Of a stretch of DNA of 64,000 nucleotides, positions 57,991 to 64,000 are shown in pieces. Location: positions 124,001 to 188,000 of the forward strand of contig CAJQUN010000400.1 of the NCBI GenBank assembly GCA_907163345.1, in the 5' to 3' direction. Source of the stretch: Haberlea rhodopensis. Its lineage: Eukaryota > Streptophyta > Magnoliopsida > Lamiales > Gesneriaceae. The translations under genes and the position numbers were made by a program. A model generated the notes under the pieces. It ran no database searches and was not told the origin of the DNA. It saw nothing but the letters and a program-made list of their open reading frames with translations. How positions within the stretch are numbered: the stretch's first letter is position 1; every line of letters starts with the position of its first letter.

Positions 57991-58715
57991 GGTTCAGTCC
58001 CTCAAATTTTCATCCGGATTAGTCCCTAAGTTTTAAAATTTCTCAATTCAGTCCCGACGTTAAGTCGGCCTTAAGAAGCAAAGAGGTAAAGATTGAATCA
58101 AAAATATTTTTAAAATTTTAGGGATTTAGTTGGGAACAAACCAGATCCGATTTAGTCACTATAGTTTTAGATATATTCAGGTCTGATTGAAGGAAGCGGG
58201 ACTGATCCCCGACCACGTTAACAACAAATGACACTGAACACAAACACTATATATGTGTACTTATTACGTTTCAGCTCCTCGACTAGAGGATCTGTCACTC
58301 CCTTAAGAGAGCTAGAGAGTCACACGGGATTCCATGTGTCCCATGCTACTTGGGAATGTGTTCCTGTCGTAAAAGAAGAAGAATTTCTTTTTAATTTGAA
58401 CGTGTATTCGAGAGGTTTGAAGAAAAATCAAAAGCCATCATAGAAGACACTGAAGATGTCAACTATCCTAAGCAAACTAGAACTAAACCACCAGGACTTT
58501 CAGTTACAATGTCTAGGTTGTGAATACACCTATAGAATGTGACACCATAAGGGTGGCACATTCTATAGGTGTATTCTTGAATCAGTCCCTCCCCTTTGTT
58601 TCCCTCGATCGACTTATGCCGATGATTGAATCGAGAATTTTTTAAAACTTTAGGAACTAAATTGAACGACTAAATTTTTTAAAGACTGAATCGAATTGAA
58701 CCCAAACTGTAAGAA
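57990..58715. mobile_element. Small inverted-repeat element (MITE-like)
   Basis: The left arm (GGTTCAGTCCCTCAAATTTT, CTAAGTTTTAAAATTTCTCA) and the right arm read in reverse (GGGTTCAATTCGATTCAGTC, CCTAAAGTTTTAAAAAATTC) are related, giving terminal inverted repeats over about 100 bases. The centre holds a perfect hairpin (58522-58576). No TSD found and the boundaries are approximate. Confidence 0.4.
58522..58576. repeat. Perfect 20-bp inverted repeat (hairpin)
   Basis: GAATACACCTATAGAATGTG at 58522-58541 and its exact reverse complement at 58557-58576, separated by 15 bases which themselves contain CACC...GGTG. Confidence 0.93.
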
Positions 58716-59060
58716 CGTTTTAATATATTAGCCTTGACATTATGATATGCTTACAAAATAGATTGTGAAAAAGCATGTCAAATAGTAACATTGATTTACT
58801 TTATACTTTAAAATAAGAAAAATATTTATATAAACCTAGTTTAAACTTCATATATAGATGAATTTAATATAATTCAGCTTAACTGATATACTAGTTTAAA
58901 TAATTTTGATTTCAAGGTGTTGTGTTCCACGTTAAAATAACGAAGGATTAATGATTAAATGTAGATAAACAGTCATGTGATAAGATAGATAGCGACGAAT
59001 TACAAATGGGTTCTATTTTAGCAGTAGAAATGTAAAACACTGCTAAATCAATAACTAGAC
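58716..59060. other. Interval with nothing recognised
   Basis: AT-rich, no frame or repeat boundary supported. Confidence 0.55.
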
Positions 59061-59832
59061 CCGGGGTTATAGATGACTCTTAATCAACATATAACCGGCC
59101 CATGGTTAATGGGGTTAATCTGGCCAACGGTTTAAAAGGGTCGGATTCATAAAGGGCACGTCTATAGGCGGACCGGATAAGGGTCAAAATTTTCTAACCC
59201 GTGAACTTTCGATTAACCGACGGTTCAAGATTATTTTAATTTTGTGCATTTTTAAATTTAAAAATATATGTTAAGATGTGGATTTGAACTAATGATCTCT
59301 AACTTGAATAATTAGCTTCAAACACTAAGCTATAAGAGCTTTGTTGATCTAAATATAGTGTTATAATTCATATATATTAAACAAATAAATATATCTTACA
59401 TATTTTGATTATCCGAGCTTGAATTTATTTCACGTTATTTTGTGTAATCCATAGATGAATACGCATTCAAATACTTTTACACATTATTTCAAATTTCAAT
59501 AATATTTTAAATTTTTTTAAAAATATTAAGGGTCAAACCGTAACTATAACCAATGATTAACTGTAACCGACTGTTCATGAACAGTAACCAGAACAGTTAA
59601 GAAAAAATAAAATTAAGGATCAAAGTTTTTAAACCGTCTAATCAACTGTATTAAACAGTTGTCAGATCTATCAATAACCCGGGATGGTCTTGGCTACCCC
59701 ATGGGGCACCACCCCATGGGGTAGATCCAACCATACATGGGGAATATTTTTATAGGAATATTCCTCATGTATGGTTGATCTACCCCATGGGGTGGTGCCC
59801 CATGGGGTAGGGAAGACAATTTCCAATAACCC
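59061..59832. mobile_element. hAT-like MITE, interrupted near its right end
   Basis: The left end GGGGTTATAGATGACTC and the right end read in reverse GGGTTATTGATAGATCTGAC are similar. The interior is dense in AACCG/CGGTT-type motifs (AACGGTTTAAAAGG, ACCGACGGTTC, ACCGTAACTATAACC), as in subterminal regions of plant hAT elements. No coding. A second MITE (59681-59823) inserted in its right terminus. TSD not resolved. Confidence 0.4.
59681..59823. mobile_element. 143-bp palindromic MITE with 9-bp TSD
   Basis: Flanked by CAATAACCC at 59672-59680 and 59824-59832, a perfect 9-bp TSD. Nearly the whole element is a hairpin: arms 59694-59748 and 59757-59810 are reverse complements with two or three differences and are built on ACCCCATGGGGT blocks. 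The outer ends GGGATGGTCTTGG and (reverse) GAAATTGTCTTCC extend the inverted repeat. The TSD size points to the Mutator superfamily. Confidence 0.85.
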
Positions 59833-60389
59833 ATATAATATTTCAAAACCATAAGTTCCTGCTAAATAGTTATTCTAATTAATTTTTTAAAAGTAGTAAA
59901 AATCATCTCCAAAATTCTTTATTTTAATATATAATCGTAATAAATTATAATGAATAGAATAGCAAGGACGTTAATAAAAGTCAAATAACGCGTCTCAATT
60001 ATAGTACTTCCTTTTTATGTTTTTTTAAAAATAATTTTAAAAACGTGAGTAGGTGGTGGACATTGCATTAATAACGTGAACCGTCATTGTGAGTGGGACA
60101 ATTTTCTGCAGCGTTCAAAAGAATCAAATCAGAAATTCATATACATATATCGGGTTTGAATTATATATACATATATCATACAAAAAAATAAATTAAATCA
60201 GATATATTAATCAAGATTAATCAAATCGTATCAAGTTCTACTTTTTTTATATTATATGAGACCTATACTCGATCTATACAAATTTTTTCATATTTGACAA
60301 ATGCTGCAAATTCATTGCAAAGCATAAATTATTTTCCTACCTTCTAAGTTTTTTTACCTATTCGACAGCTGATACATGTGGGGGATCAA
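59833..60389. other. AT-rich interval, nothing recognised
   Basis: No frame or repeat boundary supported. It borders the Tekay-like LTR. Confidence 0.55.
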
Positions 60390-60712
60390 TGTGATATTTG
60401 GAAATTAATTGTGTTAATCATGGAGTGATTATAATCCTTAATGGATTTTAATTATGGTAATTATGAGATAATTACAGTGTTGTGACTCCCGACGATTTTA
60501 ATCCGGTATCGGGGTTGATGGATCCAAGGGTTGAGATCTTATTCTCATTAAGATGTCAAACCTTGGAATTGTGTTGGTAGTGGGATCTGGAGTCCGGAGA
60601 ACTTTGGATTGAGATTTGTGATGTTATTGATTGTGTGATAATTATTGAACACGTATTATTATTAAAGAGTTTTGGTGCGAGTATTTGAGACTCAGATTTT
60701 TGGAGCCTTGGT

Positions 60713-60724
60713 ACTATATATACC
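60713..60724 (+). promoter_or_regulatory. LTR TATA box
   Basis: TACTATATATAC, the only strong TATA in the LTR's first third, about 30 bases before a CT-rich presumed transcript leader. Confidence 0.55.
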
Positions 60725-61654
60725 AAGTGGACTCAATGTTCAACCATTCTCCACTTCACTTCCATCTCTCTCTCCCCTCACCGCCTCCCCACCTTTCCCC
60801 ATTTCCCCTCTTTTTACTCTCATGGAAGCGAATCGAGCAAGGCTCAACTTTGGAGTGAAATCTCTCGAAGATAATTGGGTAATATTCTTCCCCTCTCTTT
60901 TATCTTCGTTTTGATAGAATTTGGTTAAGTATGGTCATGGGTTTGGAGTTTGGGAGTTTTTGTAGAATTTATTAAAGTGTTGTATTTGGTGTTTTGATTG
61001 TGTTTTCATGGAGTTTTCGAGGTGTTGAGGGTGTTAAATTTTAGTTTGGGTGTGAAAACCACCATGGAACCAAAATCAGAAAATCGCAGATCACGATCAA
61101 TCGCGACATATTGCTGAATTTTGGTGATCGATCGGCGCTGAGTGGCGATCGATCGCGGAGGTACGATTTTTGGCAGTAAGATCTCGCGATCGATCGCGAT
61201 AAAATGGCATCGATCGCGGCCCCTGTTTTATTTTTGTAAAATTATAAATGTTGGGATTTTGGAATTAGGCATGTATAGTAAATTTTCATGACGATGTCTA
61301 CATTCCAATCGAAATAATACAGTTTAAAATGAAGTGACATGAGTTTTACTTTAGTAAGATGTGCTACTCATTTTACGTAGAATGAAATGGGATGCCTTGA
61401 GTAGTATACAGAGTTCAGTATTTGTAATTAATCAATATGATATGATGATGTATGTGGAGGTTGAGTACGTGCTTGAGTATGTGATTGTGTGCACGTAATT
61501 GATTGTGAGTTATTAACTGTGTATATCGAATAATTCACTGGATCTCGGGGCAAAGGCAAGGATTGGATCTTCATATACGAGCATGTTTAGATATATTATT
61601 GTCATGTCTATGAATAATATATTATTGTTGCGATCAGTTGATATGCGTTAAGAA

Positions 61655-61815
61655 TTTTGGTAATGCCGCTGTTGAGCGAGCAATGAGTATGATGTTGTCG
61701 TTGTTGAGGGAGCATTGGTTATGATGCCGCCGCTGTTGAGCGTGCGAGAGGTTAGAGTGTTATCGATGTTGAGCGTGCGAGAGGTTAGAGTGCTGCCGCT
61801 ATTGAGCGAGCGACG
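61655..61815. repeat. Minisatellite in the LTR, GCCGCTGTTGAGCG(A/T)GCGA units
   Basis: Four to five imperfect units of roughly 35-40 bases, including GTTGAGCGTGCGAGAGGTTA twice. Confidence 0.8.
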
Positions 61816-62605
61816 TGATACGATGTGATGAGATTGTGAAATCATTAATTGAGATTTATTCTATTTCTGTAAATCATTATTGTAATGATTTAGCTATAAT
61901 TGATAATGGAATTGACGGTTTGAGCACGAGTATAGTTAATCAATGTAATGATTAACTGATTTTGGGATTTCGATGATTTTGGTTATTGTGAGAACATGAA
62001 CAACACGAGAGATCACATATGGTAATGGTACACACATGGAGTACTTTCTGAATTTACAGCTTTATATTCTGTAAATTATGAATTGTGAGATTGATGATAC
62101 TAAGATTGTACTATTGTTATGTTCACCTCGTGTGTGGGATGTTTCTGTTGAAATAGGTAGAACAGGTACAACATTGGCTCTGGAAAGGAGTCCGTTGATT
62201 GGGAATGCTCACAGGACTGAGGTACCAATGTGGTATTGATGATAAGACTGGTACATGTAGATACATATTCATTTAATAAGAGCTCGTGTGTGAGAATTTT
62301 GAATATGTGTATATGACATGTATAAAAAGGAAACTTTTCTTTACAATTATGTATTGCCTGCAATTAATTGAGAATGTAATTGCATGATGAATTGAGAATA
62401 CGATTGGTGCATTGTGAAGTGTATACTTGCGTCAGTTGAATTGAACTGGGAATTGGAGATTAAGAGGAATTATGGCAAAAATTTTATAGACATCATGCCA
62501 TTGTCATTGAAGCGTGTATGAGAATTCCCTAATGTGATTAAAGTATGCACTAATATATGTCATAATGCACTAATAGGGGGTTAAGGTAGCGAGGCCTTAC
62601 ATTAA

Positions 62606-62617
62606 TTGTATCAGAGC
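62606..62617 (+). other. PBS, initiator tRNA-Met
   Basis: TTGTATCAGAGC (one mismatch to TGGTATCAGAGC), four bases after the LTR end. Confidence 0.75.
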
Positions 62618-63147
62618 AGTGGTTTGCTCTTTTGAGCTGTTGAGGGCCTAGGCATGTGTGATAGATATGAATAGCACATAGTTTACGCATGATTACGATT
62701 TTATGTCACTGTGACATAGTTTTTATACGCTTATGAGTATGAATTGATATGAAGTCATAAATGATATGTTATTGCTAACCATTGTTGATGAAGGATCGTA
62801 TGGAATACGATGAACGTGATATTGAACAATAACCGGTGATGCCAATGAATATACACATCGAGGGTGGTATTATTGAAGAGTACTATCAACCGGGAAGTCA
62901 GGAATTGAGGAATGAAATGTGTTGTCTAAGGACATGAAGTGGTGGGCAGTAATGTGCAATCAATATGTGACGACAGATGATGTGATGATCAGATATGGTT
63001 ACCTTATTATTATGAGAATGCAGGTATATGTGAATGTACACATGCATTGAGATTGATTTGTAATCGTGATGCGTGAATAATTGTTATTGTCATAATGCGT
63101 ACAAGTGTATTGTGACTATTATGATGCTACGGTTATATCGAATAACG

Positions 63148-63605
63148 ATGGATCAAAATATTTGCCGATGTATTATCGAATGTTGGATCAGGATATTTGT
63201 CGCTATCATATTGTAGCATGAGTCGCTAGGATGTCGAAGCGAGAGATATCATTGAGTCGCCGTTAATTCGAAGCGATGGATATTATTGAGCCGCTGATAT
63301 AACATAGTAGGGATTGTGAGATAGTGTATTGATTGTGTATAATGAGATCATTGCAATGATGCATATATATATTGAGCAGTGATGGATCAGAATATTTGCC
63401 GTTGTCTTATCGAGCGCTGGATCAGGATATTTTTCGCTGCCATATCGTAGCGTGGGTCGCTGATATGTCCAAGCGAGGGATATTATTGAGCCACTAATGT
63501 ATAAAACATTTGCCGCTATCTTATCACGCGCTGAATCAGGGTATTTGCCGCTGTCATTTCGTAGCGGGGGACGCTGATATGTCGGAGCGAGGGATATCAT
63601 TGAGC
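63148..63605 (+). repeat. Tandem repeat in the Gypsy leader, ATGGATCAG.ATATTTGCCG units
   Basis: At least three units of about 110-120 bases (or a dimer of about 235), each with GGATCAG(A/G)ATATTTG, a TCGTAGC(G/A) motif, GTCGCTGATATGTC, and GCGAGGGATAT(C/T)ATTGAGCC. Confidence 0.8.
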
Positions 63606-63609
63606 CGCC

Positions 63610-63900
63610 TATAATTTGAAGCGAGGGATATATTATGCCAGTGTGTACGTAGCGATGTATTATGTCGATGTATACATAGCGATGGATTATGCCGTTGTAT
63701 ACATAACGATGATGTTATGCCGTTGTGTGCATATATTATGCCGCTGTATACGTAGCAATGGATTATGCCGCTGTATACGTAGCGATAATGTTATGCTCTA
63801 TATAGTTAGCGATGGATTATGTCGTTGTATACGTAATGATGATGTTATGCCGCTGTATACATAGCGATGGATTATGCCGCTGTATACGTAGCGATGAGTA
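63610..63900 (+). repeat. Minisatellite, GCCGCTGTATACGTAGCGATG units
   Basis: About ten tandem units of roughly 28-31 bases of the form GATTATGCCGCTGTATACGTAGC. The frame 63616-63864 is a by-product of the repeat. Confidence 0.9.
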
Positions 63901-64000
63901 TTGTGTACCGCCATTGAGCGATGTGTATTAACGTACCACTATTAAGTTAAAAATGTATATTATACAGCTATTGTGTTAGCAATGTATATTGGTGATGTAT

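Larger units (their letters stand above)
60390..62601 (+). repeat. Tekay-like 5' LTR
   Basis: TGTGATATTTGGAAATTAAT to GCGAGGCCTTACA, 2212 bases. A TATA box ACTATATATACC sits at about 60713-60724 with a CT-rich leader behind it (60745-60815). CGATCGATCG-type palindromes at 61097-61220. An imperfect minisatellite with GAGCG(A/T)GCGA units at about 61655-61815. The open frame 60672-60914 spans the promoter and leader and is not taken as a gene. Confidence 0.78.
60390..64000 (+). mobile_element. Tekay-like Gypsy element, 5' part (continues past the window)
   Basis: 5' LTR 60390-62601 followed by an initiator tRNA-Met PBS and at least 1.4 kb of repeat-rich leader with no gag yet. LTR length and start (TGTGATATTTGG, compare TGTGATATCCCC in element E) suggest the same chromovirus clade. 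The target site and 3' end are outside view. Confidence 0.75.

Noticed and set aside
58228..58443. 71-codon frame
   Set aside because: No domain, AT-rich neighbourhood, inside a probable inverted-repeat element.
60371..60389. ATGTGGGGGATCAA upstream of the 60390 LTR as a polypurine tract
   Set aside because: It would make this a 3' LTR, but a good initiator tRNA-Met PBS follows the LTR at 62606, so it is treated as a 5' LTR. The purine run is probably chance.
60672..60914. 80-codon frame with a plausible ATG (MVRVFETQIF...)
   Set aside because: It spans the TATA box and CT-rich leader of a Gypsy LTR and has no domain similarity.
63616..63864. 82-codon frame of YVAMYYVDVY-like repeats
   Set aside because: Direct translation of the 30-base minisatellite.
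1..64000. tRNA and rRNA genes
   Set aside because: Only primer-binding fragments complementary to tRNA 3' ends were seen; no cloverleaf or rRNA stretch was recognised by eye.

Overview
This is a repeat-dense stretch of a plant nuclear genome, most likely a eudicot. I see no convincing intact host gene. Coding capacity is almost entirely Ty3/Gypsy (Athila/Tat-like and Tekay-like) and Ty1/Copia (SIRE-like) retrotransposon protein. Primer-binding sites (PBS) for tRNA-Asp and initiator tRNA-Met, polypurine tracts (PPT) and target-site duplications (TSD) can be read directly.

Layout. 1-3841 holds two DNA elements with Mutator-like (MULE) termini, each filled with a short tandem repeat built on GTGCA(C/T)G. 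The second has a perfect 9-bp TSD. 4283-8469 is a recombined cluster of a gag-protease-only LTR family (here family B): LTR, 3' leader, LTR, gag fragment. 8596-57169 is one nested block. Its host is a single minus-strand SIRE-like Copia element (element C, about 11.2 kb once inserts are subtracted). C was invaded by a plus-strand Athila/Tat-like Gypsy (element A, 10478-16975), a solo LTR (F, 17867-19351), a family-B element (26254-44174) and a hAT-like DNA transposon (about 45497-56924). The family-B copy is itself interrupted by a solo LTR (D, 28499-30048) and a Tekay-like Gypsy (E, 31049-40458). The hAT-like element carries a broken host-gene-like fragment and was entered by a second family-B copy (B', 46075-53073), a third minisatellite-bearing MULE-like element and another solo LTR (55607-56903). 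57170-60389 is AT-rich with small inverted-repeat elements, including a 143-bp palindromic element with a 9-bp TSD. From 60390 to the window end is the 5' LTR and repeat-filled leader of another Tekay-like Gypsy element.

The nesting is supported by direct repeats at most junctions, by reading frames that resume across several inserts, and by size checks. Family B without inserts is about 6.95 kb against 7.0 kb for B'. LTR divergence counted by hand also fits: E about 1.6 percent, B' about 2.8 percent, B and A roughly 4-5 percent, C more.

Points of most interest: (1) three MULE-like elements that each carry a GTGCA(C/T)G minisatellite; (2) clusters of CGATCGATCG palindromes inside LTRs of several unrelated families, often just upstream of the TATA box; (3) a gag-protease-only, non-autonomous Gypsy family with a nearly intact 823-codon frame; (4) a conserved stem-loop plus internal PPT downstream of the coding region in A, B and B'; (5) a captured gene fragment in a hAT-like element inside a Copia LTR.
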